The notes: generated by a model from the letters alone, not told the origin. DNA of 64,000 bases from Nemophila menziesii (GCA_029959085.1 JARWIR010000047.1:2418001-2482000); one strand, 5' to 3'. Shown: positions 38,674-51,693, counted from the stretch's first letter. Translations and numbers: made by a program.

Positions 38674-38956
38674 ATGGTTTTATTTATGGCTATGATCTTA
38701 CGTAATTTTAAATATAAAATCGAAAATTTTAAAGGGACTGTGGGAGCGTTGGTAAAGATACACATTTTTTAAAACAATATTTGCAAAAACACAAAACCAA
38801 GAAGAAAAAAAGGGTATGTGAGGATAGAAGGTTCCGAAAAGTAAGTGCAAAAAGAAAACAAATATAAACAAAAATACAATCCTTAACGAGAGACCAGTTA
38901 TATCCTCCAAATATATTTATGTCTGTTGTGAACAAAACAGATCTATAAATAAGTGA
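38674..38956 (+). pseudogene. Segment c of U10, broken
   Basis: Identical lesions to the U9 copy at an offset of 4,009 bp. Confidence 0.26.
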
Positions 38957-39528
38957 TTTTTGATGAAGAACCGAGTAAGTAAACTAGATAACCAAAGCTG
39001 AAAAAAATACAAACAAGTAAGGGTGACTTCCCATGTGAAAATCGATGAATAGCTCCTTTCCATGAAGATTAAAACTTAATTCCGAAGTGGCTGTTTAGCA
39101 AACGAAATTCCTAGTGACAAGAGATATATTTGCACCCAAAATGGAATTACAAGAATAACAGGGGAAAAAGTAACAAAGACAGATAAATATGGAGAATTGA
39201 CTTATAGTTGAAGATTAAGATCATGTTTTCTTGTTCTCTGCGTATGTCGCATTTTCTACTTCATGAACATAATGCACGCCTAAGCTAAAAAAATAGAGCA
39301 TCCTTCTTCTACGAGTCATGTTTTATTTATTAGAATTTGTTTGTTTAGCTTTAACTTTTGACCAGATAAATATTGAACTGAATATTTAAGCTTTCTTTGT
39401 TTTTACTCGCATGTTACTTTTTTCGAACACAACTCAAATTGACCTAACTTACTGAATGCAATATTTAATATTATTAACCAGAATAAGTAAAATGTTGTCC
39501 TAGTTAATATTTTAACTATATTTTTATA

Positions 39529-39754
39529 CTCCCTCCGTCCAACTTTATTTATTCACCTTTTTCGTGAGGAATATTTAAGAAATGTTTTATTAGCATCTCT
39601 ATTTAAAATATCACTCTTACTCAATAAGTATAAGGTTATTTATTGCACTACTCCTTTTAACTAATTAAAAGATGTCTTGATATTGTAAAATAAAATAAAA
39701 ACTTATTGAACATCCTCTTTTAAAAAGCTAGAGAAAAAAAATGGACATGGGGAG
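39529..39754. mobile_element. Stowaway-like MITE, U11, canonical left end
   Basis: Same as U10, at an offset of 4,009 bp. Confidence 0.75.
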
Positions 39755-40224
39755 TTATAATATAAAATATAAATAGAATTAAATAGTTTTAAAAATTTGA
39801 ATTTTGAAATTTGGGAACTTAATTTTATATTTCTCACTAATAGTGAAAAATAATATAGTTGCATATAAGATATTATCGCAATCCAATATGTATTTCATTA
39901 TTGTACAAATGGTAACTATATAAAGATGTGCTTTATCATCCATCAAACAAATATTAAACAGAGTAACACTTAACTTAACTAGCTAAAATAACAGGATTTT
40001 TATTTTAGCAAATCATGAATTTTTAAACTAGTGAGACAAAAAATATTTCTAAGACTTGTTTTCAACCTTCGTAGTCCTATTGCCTAATACTCCTCATAAT
40101 AGCATTTTAGATGAGTATGGAATTGTTGAATCATCCATCTATTATAGAAAAATGATAAAATTGAGTGATTCCAAAATTGAATTAATCTCTAATGAAACCG
40201 TTAGTGTTATAAATTCTCTAGAGT

Positions 40225-40476
40225 ATGAGTTTTTACCTCTTAAGATATATAAGGAGACATGACATTTACATATATAATCATGGGGTAAATATTTATTTCG
40301 GGATGTTTTACAAGTATAAATACCCCACAAATGACATTACGAATAAATGTGTAGTATTACAACACGCCTATGAGAAATCTGGGATTTCCTCATACTTTGG
40401 GAAGTGTACTTATGATTCCAACGAGGCCACCTTTTCATGGAGCTGCCTAGTCACCAAATATGAACTAATCAACTAG
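40225..40476 (+). pseudogene. Segment a of U11, open frame
   Basis: Uninterrupted 83 codons with IYIYNHGV. In this copy the adjoining upstream frame (40056-40262) is also unusually open. Confidence 0.4.
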
Positions 40477-41356
40477 ATATCTTGATTAATGAAAAATATT
40501 TACCCACAACTAATATTAGATTGTTCCTTTAATAATTGAGATTTTTATTAAGCTTGGCCTAATTCTTTTCAAATAAACAAATAAGGGTGGAGAAGCTCAT
40601 ATGATCAATATACATAATTCCTAAATTGTAATATTTTGTTATACTTTAAATACATAATTGATTACATGATAAATTTACTCGATAAAGGGATCTTGTGTAA
40701 CTATTTTTAATTTATATGAAGTTAGATTAAACTCTGTTTTTGTCAAGAATGTAAATGTCTAAAGTAATAAAAAAAGTAACTTTAAGTCCTATGTCCACAA
40801 AAATAACCTATTTAAGAGACCATGATTACTTTTTATATTACATATTTATTAGAAAATATAAGAATGTAAAATTTATATAAAGATAGTATTAAAAATGTTG
40901 ATAATTGTTTTTATATTATAAATATATAAATGATATTTTGCATTTCTTTTTAGGAAGATAGTAAAATAAAGTTGAACATAGAGAGTATTTAAAGTAATTG
41001 CATTGAATGCATATATTAAAATTTCAATGAATTTCAACATAAAGATTAACATTAACTAATATCAGTAAGGGATTCATGGTATTATTTAAAATTATTTTAT
41101 TAATATTTAGATAGTATATTAACATATTTATTGTAATATTTGACTTTTATCTAAAAAAGAAAAATCTAAAATGTATAAGAATATCTAATATTGCAAATTC
41201 AACAAGTGAATCATATCGTCCTTCTCCACTTGGATGGCTTTTTCTCACAAATTCCCCTTATTTTTCATCAAGCATTCATTGAGATTGTCTTCCCTTTGCA
41301 CATGATCTTCTATTTCCAATCACGTTTTCTTCAGATCGAAATGAATTGCTCCCTAC

Positions 41357-41429
41357 CTTAATCAAAAATTCGACTGTGCCAGAGTTGGTTTCTTTCCTTT
41401 GGGGTGTACCCTTTTCTTGATCCGCAATT
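41357..41429 (-). other. Minus-strand exon-like patch between segments a and b (representative copy)
   Basis: Read on the minus strand, a strong acceptor (TTTTGTTTGTTTACAG) is followed by 73 nt that can read DQEKGTPQRKETNSGTVEFL and then a donor-like AAG|GTAGGG. Further along the minus strand there are long, nearly open charged stretches. It is repeated in every complete unit. It may be a second gene fragment in the opposite orientation. Confidence 0.2.
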
Positions 41430-41825
41430 CTGTAAACAAACAAAAACTATATAATATTTATAAGGCTTGATTTTTTGTCAAAAAAACATATTTAGCATTA
41501 GCAAAATATTATTGTAAATTAATAAAAAAGAATATTATTGAAATCTTAATTGAAATGTTTCTATTAAACAAAAGGGTTGCTAATCGTTATTTGTATCAGA
41601 ATTATATTTGTTAGTTTTTAAAGAAATAAGTGAAACAATGGAAGAAATGTTTCTGAGCTCTTAAGATGACCACATATATTTACCCAATAAAAACAATCAG
41701 TTATCCGTAATTTTATTTAATTAAAGTTATATTAAACAGGTTAAGAATGCAATAGAAGTATTAGAAATATATGGATGGGTCTTTCTTGAAAAATATATAA
41801 TATTTATTAAAATTGATTTTTTTAG

Positions 41826-42060
41826 TATATATGTAAGACGGAGAGAAGATTTCTTACACAAGTTTATATCCATGAACGAGGAACCTGGAAAGAATTATAA
41901 GCACTATTGCAAGGATTGTCCGATAGAGAACTTGTTGCGAGATTTTATAAAGGAATGCTGGTTAAAATGTGGCTGCAACGTTAAGCAATGTAAGAATAGA
42001 GTAGTCCAGCAAGACATTTCTCGCAAGTTGCAGGTTATACTCACAAAAAACTATTTTTGA
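41826..42060 (+). pseudogene. Segment b of U11, in-frame 45-nt deletion
   Basis: The frame is open but 15 codons (from after PIE to before LLRDF) are missing, including the Cys of KCN. The same deletion is found in U13. Confidence 0.75.
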
Positions 42061-42297
42061 ATTAAAAAAACAAACCTTTTTTTCACGGAGTAATTGAAAT
42101 ATGATGGTCAACGATCTTATGTGGGATATAAAATGCACTTTGTCTTCTTGAGATCGGAGGTTTGGACATATCCATAGACAAAATTATAGAAACATAATAC
42201 AGAAACAGCGTCAACGGAGGTAGTTGTGGGCGTCGACTTTGAATAGCGGTATTGAGTAATATTGCTATTGTTTGGGATTATATATTAAGCGGCGGAG

Positions 42298-42443
42298 TTA
42301 GGGTTGGGTTACAATAAACTATGCAACCCAACCTATTAAAAAGTAGTCCAACTAAAAAGACACTGAGACAAACATTTTTTAGACCAGCCCAAGTTGGATT
42401 GGTCCAATCCAAAGTCACACTGGCCAAACATTTTTTTAGCCCA
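42298..42443 (+). promoter_or_regulatory. Promoter-like stretch, U11
   Basis: TTAGGGTT at 42298; AGCCCA at 42438. Confidence 0.33.
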
Positions 42444-42721
42444 ACCTATGTTTTATAAGAGATATTATAGTTTCTGGGTGGAGCTATATCGTAAAAGGAC
42501 GAAGTTTGGATACAGACGTAACAATTTAAAATTACCCCTACCTATTTAAAATTAAAAGCCACAAGGGCCAAATACTCTACGAGCACAACATATTTTTTAC
42601 AACATAATGTCCAAATTTTAAATTAATTATTCGGGATCAACCCCAATAACCACACTACTCATTAAGTTCCCATTTTCAAAAAAATAATAATTATATATGC
42701 ATGTCTTATGGACGGAGCAAA

Positions 42722-43007
42722 ATGGTTTTATTTTTGGCTATGATCTTGCGTAATTTTAAATATAAAATCTAAAATTTTGAAGGGATTTTGTGCGAGCGCT
42801 GGTAAAGATACACATTTATTAAAACAATATTTGCAAAAACACAAAACCAAGAAGAAAAAAAGGGAATGTGAGGATAGAAGGTTTCGAAAAGTAAGTGCAA
42901 AAATGAAAACAAATATAAACAAAAATACAATCCTTAACGAGAGACCAGTTATATCCTCTAAATATATTTATGCTTGTTGTGATCAAAACAGATCTATAAA
43001 TAAGTGA
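42722..43007 (+). pseudogene. Segment c of U11, partly open
   Basis: Type B. The frame is open for 76 codons from 42777 (TTG): KGFCASAGKDTHLLK, then KTKKKKRECEDRRF. From the ATG at 42722 it meets an early stop. Confidence 0.3.
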
Positions 43008-43130
43008 TTTTTGATGAAGAACCGAGTAAGTAAACTAGATACCCAAAGCTGACAAAAATACAAACAAGTAAGAGTGACTTCCCATGTGAAAATCGATGAA
43101 TAGCTCCTTCCCATGAAGATTAAAACTTAA

Positions 43131-43262
43131 TTCCGAAGTGGTTGTTTAGCAAATGAAATTCCTAGTGGCAAGAGATATATTTGCACCCAAAATGGACTTA
43201 CAAGAATAACAGGGGACAGAGTAACAAAGACAGATGAATTTGGAGGATTGGCTTATAGTTGA
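43131..43262 (+). other. Short open patch in spacer (representative copy)
   Basis: In most units the spacer after segment c has about 43 open codons, starting FRSGC and containing KRYICTQNGLTRITGD. It has no ATG, and a stop lies directly upstream. I do not recognise it. It could be an exon remnant or chance. Confidence 0.15.
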
Positions 43263-43579
43263 AGATTAAGATCATCTTTTCTCGTTCTCTGCGTATGTCG
43301 CATTTTCTACTTCTTGAACATCATGCACGCCTAAGCTGAAAAAATAGAGCATCCTTCTTCTATGAGTCATGTTTTATTTATTAGAATTTGTTTGTTTAGC
43401 TTTAACTTTTGACCAGATAAATATTGAACTGAATATTTAAGCTTTCTCTGTTTTTACTCGCGTGTTACATTTTACGAACACAACTCAAATTGACCCAACT
43501 TGCTGAATGCAATATTTAATATTATTAATCAGAATAAGTAAAATGTTGTCCTAGTTAATATTTGAACTATATTTTTATA

Positions 43580-43807
43580 CGCCCTCCTTCCAACTTTATT
43601 TATTCACCTTTTTACGTGAGGAATGATTAAGAATTTTTTATTAGCATCTCTATTTGAAATATCACTCTTACTAAATAGGTATAAGGTTATTTATTGCACT
43701 ACTCCTTTTAACTAATTAAAAGGTGTCTTTATATTGTAAAATAAAACAAAAACTTATTGAACATCCTCTTTTAAAAAACTGGAGAAAAAAAAAGATGGAC
43801 ATGGGAG
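43580..43807. mobile_element. Stowaway-like MITE, U12
   Basis: The right end has lost one G (GACATGGGAG). Confidence 0.62.
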
Positions 43808-44279
43808 TTATAATATAAAATATAAATAGAATTAAATAGTTTTAAAAATTTGAATTTTGAAATTTGGGAACTTAATTTTATATTTCTCACTAATAGTGAA
43901 AAATAAATATAGTTGCATATAAGATATTATCGCAATCCAATATGTATTTCATTATTGTACAAATGGTAACTATATAAACATATGTTTTATCATCCATTGA
44001 AGAAATATTAAACAGAGTCACGCTTAACTTAACTAGCTAAAATAATAGGATTTTTATTTTAGCAAATCATGAATTTTCAAACTAGCGAGACAAAAAATAT
44101 TTCTAAGACTTGTTTTCAACCTTCCTAGTCCTCTTGCCTAATATCTCCTCATAATGTCATTTTAGATGAGTATGGAATTGTTGAATCATCCATCTATTAT
44201 AGTTAAATGATAAAATTGAGTGATTCCAAAATTGAATTAATCTCTAATGAATCCGTTAGTGTTATAAATTCTCTAGAGT

Positions 44280-44531
44280 ATGAGTTTTTACCTCTTAAGC
44301 TATATAAGGAGACATGACATTTACTTATATAATCATGGGGTAAATATATATTTCAGGATGTTTTACAAGTATAAATACCCCACAAATGACATTACGAATA
44401 AATGTGTAGTATTACAACACGCCTATGAGAAATCTGGGATTTTCTCCTACTTTGGGAAGTGTACTTATGATTCCAACGAGGCCACCTTTTCATGGAGCTG
44501 CCTAGTCACCAAATATGAACTAATCAACTAG
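44280..44531 (+). pseudogene. Segment a of U12, open frame
   Basis: Uninterrupted 83 codons. Reads GIFSYFGKC. The 146-bp deletion in this unit begins just downstream, at 44577. Confidence 0.4.
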
Positions 44532-45723
44532 ATATCCTGATTAATGAAAAATATTTACCCATAACTAATATTAGATGATAAATTTACTCGATAAAGTGAT
44601 CTTGTGTAACTATTTTTAATTTATATGAAGTTAGATTAAAATCTGTTTTTGTCAAGAATGCAAATGTCTAAAGAAATTAAAAAAGTAACTTTAAGTCCAA
44701 TGTCCACAAAAATACCCTATTTCAGAGACCATGATTACTTTTTATATTACATCTTTATTAGAAAATATAAGAATGAAAAATTTATATAAAGATAGTATTA
44801 TAAATGTTGAGAATTGTTTTTATATTACAAATAGATATATGATATTTTGCATTTCTTTTTAGGAAGATAGTAAAATAAAGTTGAACATAGAGAGTATTTA
44901 AAGTAATTGCATTGAATGCATATATTAAAATTTCAATGAATTTCAACATAAAGAGTAACATTAACTGATATCAGTAAGGGATTCATGGTATTATTTAAAA
45001 TTATTTTATAATATTTAGATAGTATATTAACATAATTTATTGTAATATTTGACTTTTATCTAAAAAAGAAAAATCTAAAATGTATAAGAATATCTAATAT
45101 TGCAAATTCAACAAGTGAATCATATCTTCCTTATCCACTTGGATGGCTTTTTCTAACAAATTCCCCTAATTTTTCATCAAGAATTCATTGAGATTGTCTT
45201 CCCTTTGCACCTGATCTTCTATTTCCAATCACATTTTCTTCAGATCCAAATGAATTGCTCCCTACCTTAATAAAAAATTCGACTGTGCCAGAGCTGGTTT
45301 CTTTCCTTTGGGGTGTACCCTTTTCTTGATCCGCAATTCTGTAAACAAACAAAAACTATATAATATTTATAAGGCTTGATTTTTTGTCAAAAAAACATAT
45401 TTAGCATTAGCAAAATATTATTGTAGATTAATAAATAAGAATATTATTGAAATGTTAATTGAAATGTTTCTATTAAACAAAAGGGTTGCTAATTGATATT
45501 TGTATCAGAATTATATTTGTTAGTTTTCAATGAAACAAGAAGAAAAGTTTTTGAGCTCTTAAGATGACCACATATATTTACCCAATAAAAACAATCAGTT
45601 ATCCGCAATTTTATTTAATTAAAGTTATATTAAACATGTGAAGAATGCAATAGAAGTATTAGAAATATATGGATAGGCATTTCTTGAAAAATATATAATA
45701 TTTATTAAAATTGATTTTTTTAG

Positions 45724-46003
45724 TATATATGTAAGACGGAGAGAAGATTTCTTACTCAAGTTTATATCCATGAACGAGGAACCTGGGAAGAATTATAAGC
45801 ACTATTGTAAGGATTGTCCGATAGAGAAAGCTAAGGCTAAAGAGGGATCTAAGCCTGAAAAATGAAACGGTCACTTGTTGCGAGATTTTATCAAGGAATG
45901 CTGGTTAAAATGTGGCTGCAACGTTAAGCAATGTAAGAATAGAGTAGTCCACCAAGACATTTCTCGCAAGTTGCAGGTTACACTCACTAAAAACTCTTTT
46001 TGA
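45724..46003 (+). pseudogene. Segment b of U12, broken
   Basis: The Cys codon of PEKCN is TGA (AAAAATGAAACGG). The remainder, including the Cys cluster, is intact. The lesion is shared with U16. Confidence 0.75.
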
Positions 46004-46238
46004 ATTAAAAAAACAAACCTTTTTTTTACGGAGTAATTGAAATATGATGGTCAACGATCTTATGTGGGATCGAAAATGCACTTTGTCTTCTTGAGATCGG
46101 AGGTTTGGACATATCCATAGACAAGATTATAGAAACATAATACAGAAATAGCGTTCAAGGGAGGTAGTTGTGGGTGTCGACTTTGAATAGCGTTTGAGTA
46201 ACAGAAGTGGGAATATTGTTATTGATGAAGCGGCGGAG

Positions 46239-46345
46239 TTAGGGTTGGGTTACAATAAACTATGCAACCCAACCTATTAAAAAGTAGTCCGACTAAAAAG
46301 ACACGGAGACAAACATTTTTTAGACCAGTTTTTTAGACCAGCCCA
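46239..46345 (+). promoter_or_regulatory. Promoter-like stretch, U12, truncated
   Basis: TTAGGGTT at 46239 and one AGCCCA at 46340; a ~79-bp deletion removed the second. Confidence 0.3.
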
Positions 46346-46592
46346 AGTTTTTGGGTGGAGCTATATCGTAAAAGGACGAAGTTTGGTTACAGTGTACCAA
46401 TTTAAAATTACCCCAACTTATTTAAAATTAAAAGCCACAAGGGCCAAATACTCTAAGAGCACCACATATTTTTTATAACATAATGTCCAAATTTTAAATT
46501 AATTTTTCTGGATCAACCCCAATAACCACACTAGAAAGTTCCTATTTTAAAAAAATAATAATTATATATGCATGTCTTATGGACGGATCAAA

Positions 46593-46878
46593 ATGGTTTT
46601 ATTTTTGGCTATGATCTTACATAATTTTAAATATAAAATCTAAAATTTTGAAGGTATTTTGTGCGAGCGTTGGTAAAGATACACATTTATTAAAACAATA
46701 TTTTCAAAAACACTAAACCAAGAATAAAAAAAGGGTATGTGAGGATAGAAGGTTCCGAAAAGTAAGTGCAAAAATGAAAACAAATATAAACAGAAATACA
46801 ATCCTTAACGAGAGACCAGTTATATCCTCCAAATATATTTATGCTTGTTGTGATCAAAATAGATCTATAAATAAGTGA
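46593..46878 (+). pseudogene. Segment c of U12, broken
   Basis: Type B with GAATAAAAAAAGG and AACACTAAACC, which put stops in the frame. Confidence 0.26.
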
Positions 46879-47449
46879 TTTTTGATGAAGAACCGAGTAA
46901 GTAAACTAGATACCCAAAGCTGACAAAAATACAAACAAGTAAGAGTGACTTCCTATGTGAAAATCGATGAATAGCTCCTTTCCATGAAGATTAAAACTTA
47001 ATTCCGAAGTGGCTGCTTAGCAAACGAAATTCCTAGCGGCAAGAGATATATTTGCACCCAAAATCGACTTACAAGAAAAACAGGGGACAGAGTAACAAAG
47101 ACAGATGAATTTGGAGGATTGGCTTATAGTTGAAGATTAAGATCATCTTTTCTCGTTCTCTGCGTATGTCACATTTTCTAATTCATGAACATCATGCACG
47201 CCTATGCTGAAAAAGTAGAGCATCCTTCTTCTATGAGTCATGTTTTATTTATTAGAATTTGTTTGTTTAGCTTTAACTTTTGACCGGATAAATATTGAAC
47301 TGAATATTTAAGCTTTCTTTGTTTTACTCGCGTGTTACATTTTACGAACACAACTCAAATTGACCCAACTTGCTGAATGCAATATTTAATATTATTAATC
47401 AGAATAAGTAAAATATTGTCCTAGTTAATATTTGAACTATATTTTTATA

Positions 47450-47675
47450 CGCCCTCGTTCCAACTTTATTATTCACCTTTTTTCGTGAGGAATGATATAG
47501 AATTTTTTATTAGCATATCTATATAAAATATCACTCTTACTCAATAAGTATAAGGTTATTTATTGCACTACTCCTTTTAACTAATTAAAAGGTGTCTTTA
47601 TATTGTAAAATAAAACAAAAACTTATTGAACATCCTCTTTTAAAAAGCTGGAGAAAATAAGATGGACAGGGGGAG
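47450..47675. mobile_element. Stowaway-like MITE, U13
   Basis: Left end CGCCCTCGTTCC; right end GGACAGGGGGAG. Confidence 0.62.
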
Positions 47676-48147
47676 TTATAATATAAAATATAAATAGAAT
47701 TAAATAGTTTTAAAAATTTGAATTTTGAAATTTGGGAACTTAATTTTATATTTCTCAATAATAGTGAAAAATAAATATAGTTGCATATAAGATATTATCT
47801 CAATCCAATATGTATTTCATTATTGTACAAATGGTAACTATATAAAGATATGTTTTATCATCCATCGAACAAATATTAAACAGAGTAACGCTTAACTTAA
47901 CTAGCTAAAATAACAGGATTTTTATTTTAGCAAATCATGAATTTTCAAACTAGTGAGACAAAAAATATTTCTAAGACTTGTTTTCAACCTTCCTAGTCCT
48001 CTTGCCTAATATCTCCTCATAATGGCATTTTAGATGAGTATGGAATTGTTGAATCATCCATCTATTATAGAAAAATGATAAAATTGAGTGATTCCAAAAT
48101 TGAATTAATCTCTAATGAAACCGTTAGTGTTATAAATTCTCTAGAGT

Positions 48148-48399
48148 ATGAATTTTTACCTCTTAAGCTATATAAGGAGACATGACATGTACTTATATAA
48201 TCATGAGGTAAATATTTATTTCGAGATGTTTTACAAGTATAAATAAACCACAAATGACATTACAAATAAATGTGTAGTATTACAACACGCCTATGAGAAA
48301 TATGGGATTTTCTCCTACTTTGGGAAGTGTACTTATGATTCCAACGAGGCCACCTTTTCATGGAGCTGCCTAGTCACCAATTATGAACTAATCAACTAG
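48148..48399 (+). pseudogene. Segment a of U13, broken
   Basis: AAATAAACC gives a TAA after YKYK, at the same codon as U10 but with a different following base, so it may be independent. Confidence 0.4.
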
Positions 48400-49753
48400 A
48401 TATCCTGATTAATGAAAAATATTTACCCATAACTAATATTAGATCGTTCCTTTAATAATTGAGATTTTTATTAAGCTTGGCCTAATTCTTTTCAAATAAA
48501 CAAATAAGGGTGGAGAAGCTCTTATGATCAATATACATAATTCCTAAATTGTAATATTTTCTTATGCTTTAAATACATAATTAATTACATGATAAATTTA
48601 CTCGATAAAGGGATCTTGTGTAACTATTTTTAATTTATATGAAGTTAGATTAAACTCAGTTTCTGTCAAGAATGCAAATGTCTAAAGAAATTAAAAAAGT
48701 AACTTTAAGTCCTATGTCCACAAAAATACCCTATTTAAGAGACCATGATTACTTTTTATATTACATCTTTATTAGAAAATATAAGAATGTAAAATTTATA
48801 TAAAGATAGTATTAAAAAAGGTTGAGAATTGTTTTTATATTATAAATATATAAATGATATTTTGCATTTCTTTTTAAGAAGATAGTAAAATAAAGTTGAA
48901 CATAGAGAGTATTTAAAGTAATTGCATTGAATGCATATATTAAAATTTCAATGAATTTCAACATAAAGATTAACATTAACTGATATCAGTAAGGGATTCA
49001 TGGTATTATTTAAAATTATTTTATTAATATTTAGATACTATATATTAACATAATTTATTGTAATATTTGACTTTTATCTAAAAAAGAAAAATCTAAAATG
49101 TATAAGAATATCTAATATTGCAAATTCAACAAGTGAATCATATCATCCTTCTCCACTTGGATGGCTTTTTCTCACAAATTCCCCTTATTTTTTATCAAGC
49201 AATTATTGAGATTGTCTTCCCTTTGCACCTGATCTTCTATTTCCAATCACGTTTTCTTCAGATCCAAATGAATTGCTCCCTACCTTAATCAAAAATTCGA
49301 CTGTGCCAGAGCTGGTTTCTTTCCTTTGGGGTGTACCCTTTTCTTGATCCGCAATTCTGTAAACAAACAAAAACTATATAATATTTATAAGGCTTGATTT
49401 TATGTCAAAAAAACATATTTAGCATTAGCAAAATATTATTGTAAATTAATAAAAAAAGAATATTATTGAAATCTTAATTGAAATGTTTCTATTAAACAAA
49501 AGGGTTGCTAATTGTTATTTGTATCAGAATTATATTTGTTAGTTTTTAAAGAAATAAGTGAAACAATGGAAGAAAAGTTTCTGAGCTCTTAAGATGACCA
49601 CATATATTTACCCAATAAAAACAATCAGTTATCCGTAATTTTATTTAATTAAAGTTATATTAAACAGGTTAAGAATGCAATAGAAGTATTAGAAATATAT
49701 GGATGGGTCTTTCTTGAAAAATATATAATATTTATTAAAATTGATTTTTTTAG

Positions 49754-49988
49754 TATATATGTAAGAAGGAGAGAAGATTTCTTACACAAGTTTATATCCA
49801 CGAACGAGGAACCTGGGAAGAATTATAAGCACTATTGTAAGGATTGTCCGATAGAGAACTTGTTGCGAGATTTTATCAAGGAATGCTGGTTAAAATGTGG
49901 CTACAACGTTAAGCAATGTAATAATAGAGTAGTCCAGCAAGACATTTCTCGCAAGTTGCAGGTTATACTCACAAAAAACTATTTTTGA
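49754..49988 (+). pseudogene. Segment b of U13, 45-nt deletion plus point changes
   Basis: Carries the U11 deletion. In addition the ATG is ACG, and one cluster Cys is Tyr (GGCTACAAC). Confidence 0.75.
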
Positions 49989-50182
49989 ATAAAAAAAACA
50001 AACCTTTTTTTCACGGAGTAATTGAAATATGATGGTTAACGATCTTATGTGGGATAGAAAATGCACTTTGTCTTCTTGAGATCGGAGGTTTGGACATATC
50101 CATAGACAAGATTATAGAAACATAATACAGAAACAGCGTCAAAGGGAGGTAGTTGTGGGCGTAGACTTATTAAGTGGCGGAG

Positions 50183-50338
50183 TTAGGGTTGGGTTACAAT
50201 AAACTATGCAACCCAACCTATTAAAAAGTAGTCCAACTAAAAAGACACGGAGACAAACATTTTTTAGACCAGCCCAAGTTGGATTGGTCCAATCAAAAGT
50301 CACACTGGCCAAACATTTTTTTAGCCCAACCTATGTTT
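50183..50338 (+). promoter_or_regulatory. Promoter-like stretch, U13
   Basis: TTAGGGTT at 50183; AGCCCA at 50333. Confidence 0.33.
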
Positions 50339-50606
50339 TATAAGAGATATTATAGTTTTTGGGTGGAGCTATATCGTAAAAGGACGAAGTTTGGTTACAG
50401 ACGTAACAATTTAAAATTACCCCTACCTATTTAAAATTAAAAGCCACAAGGGCCAAATACTCTACGAGCTCAACATATTTTTTATAACATAATGTCCAAA
50501 TTTTAAATTAATTATTCGGGATCAACCCCAATAACCACACTACTCATTAAGTTCCCATTTTCAAAAAAATAATTATTATATATGCATGTCTTATGGACGG
50601 ATCAAA

Positions 50607-50892
50607 ATGGTTTTATTTTTGGCTATGATCTTACGTAATTTTAAATATAAAATCTAAAATTTTGAAGGGATTTTGTGCGAGCGCTGGTAAAGATACACAT
50701 TTATTAAAACAATATTTCCAAAAACACAAAACCAAGAAGAAAAAAAGGGAATGTGAGGATAGAAGGTTTCGAAAAGTAAGTGCAAAAATGAAAACAAATA
50801 TAAACAAAAATACAATCCTTAACGAGAGACCAGTTATATCCTCCAAATATATTTATGCTTGTTGTGATCAAAACAGATCTATAAATAAGTGA
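50607..50892 (+). pseudogene. Segment c of U13, partly open
   Basis: 76 codons open from 50662. Nearly the same as U11 (KQYFQKH in place of KQYLQKH). Confidence 0.3.
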
Positions 50893-51464
50893 TTTTTGAT
50901 GAAGAACCGAGTAAGTAAACTAGATACCCAAAGCTGACAAAAATACAAACAAGGAAGAGTGAATTCCCATGTCAAAATCGATGAATAGCTCCTTCCCATG
51001 AAGATTAAAACTTAATTCCGAAGTGGCTGTTTAGCAAATGAAATTCCTAGTGGCAAGAGATATATTTGCACCCAAAATGGACTTACAAGAATAACAGGGG
51101 ACAGAGTAACAAAGACAGATGAATTTGGAGGATTGGTTTATAGTTGAAGATTAAGATCATCTTTTCTCGTTCTCTGCGTATGTCGCATTTTCTACTTCAT
51201 GAACATCATGCACGCCTAAGCTGAAAAAATAGAGCATCCTTCTTCTATGAGTCATGTTTTATTTATTAGAATTTGTTTGTTAAGCTTTAACTTTTGACCA
51301 GATAAATATTGAACTGAATATTTAAGCTTTCTTTGTTTTTACTCGCGTGTTACATTTTTCGAACACAACTCAAATTGACCCAACTTGCTGAATGCAATAT
51401 TTAATATTATTAATCAGAATAAGTAAAATGTTGTCCTAGTTAATATTTGAACTATATTTTTATA

Positions 51465-51693
51465 CGCCCTCCTTCCAACTTTATTTATTCACCTTTTTTC
51501 GTGAGGAATGATTAAGAATTTTTTTATTAGCATCTCTATTTGAAATATCACTCTTACTCAATAAGTATAAGGTTATTTATTACACTACTCCTATTAACTA
51601 ATTAAAAGGTGTCTTTATATTGTAAAATAAAACAAAAACTTATTGAACATCCTCTTTTAAAAAGCTGGAGAAAAAAAAGATGGACATGGGGAG
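51465..51693. mobile_element. Stowaway-like MITE, U14
   Basis: Left end CGCCCTCCTTCC, 229 bp. Confidence 0.62.

Larger units (their letters stand above)
34941..38949 (+). repeat. U10, array unit (4,009 bp), type B
   Basis: Sister of U9 and exactly the same length. Extra lesions are a TAA in segment a, an additional TAG in segment b and the same telo-box deletion (at 38339). The Stowaway-like MITE keeps the canonical end CTCCCTCCGTCC. Confidence 0.95.
38950..43000 (+). repeat. U11, array unit (4,051 bp), type B
   Basis: The first ~1 kb matches U10 and diverges from about 40.03 kb. The second half shares private variants with U13: a 45-nt in-frame deletion in segment b, TTTCTGAGC, CAAGTTGGATTGG and TGCATGTCTTATGG. 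Segment a is open. Confidence 0.95.
43001..46871 (+). repeat. U12, array unit (3,871 bp), type B, several deletions
   Basis: The shortest unit after U1. About 146 bp are missing at the junction 44576/44577, a small indel lies near 46222, and about 79 bp of the promoter-like stretch are lost near 46350. It shares many private variants with U16. Confidence 0.95.
46872..50885 (+). repeat. U13, array unit (4,014 bp), type B
   Basis: The first ~1 kb resembles U17 (CTGCTTAGC, CTAGCGGC, AAAATATTGTCC, TATCTCAATCC). The second half resembles U11. A deletion shortens the region just upstream of the telo-box at about 50170. Confidence 0.95.

Noticed and set aside
32000..40030. Assembly artefact duplicating a unit
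   Set aside because: The two copies differ at several sites (stops in U10 only), and all other units differ too. An artefact cannot be fully excluded without reads.
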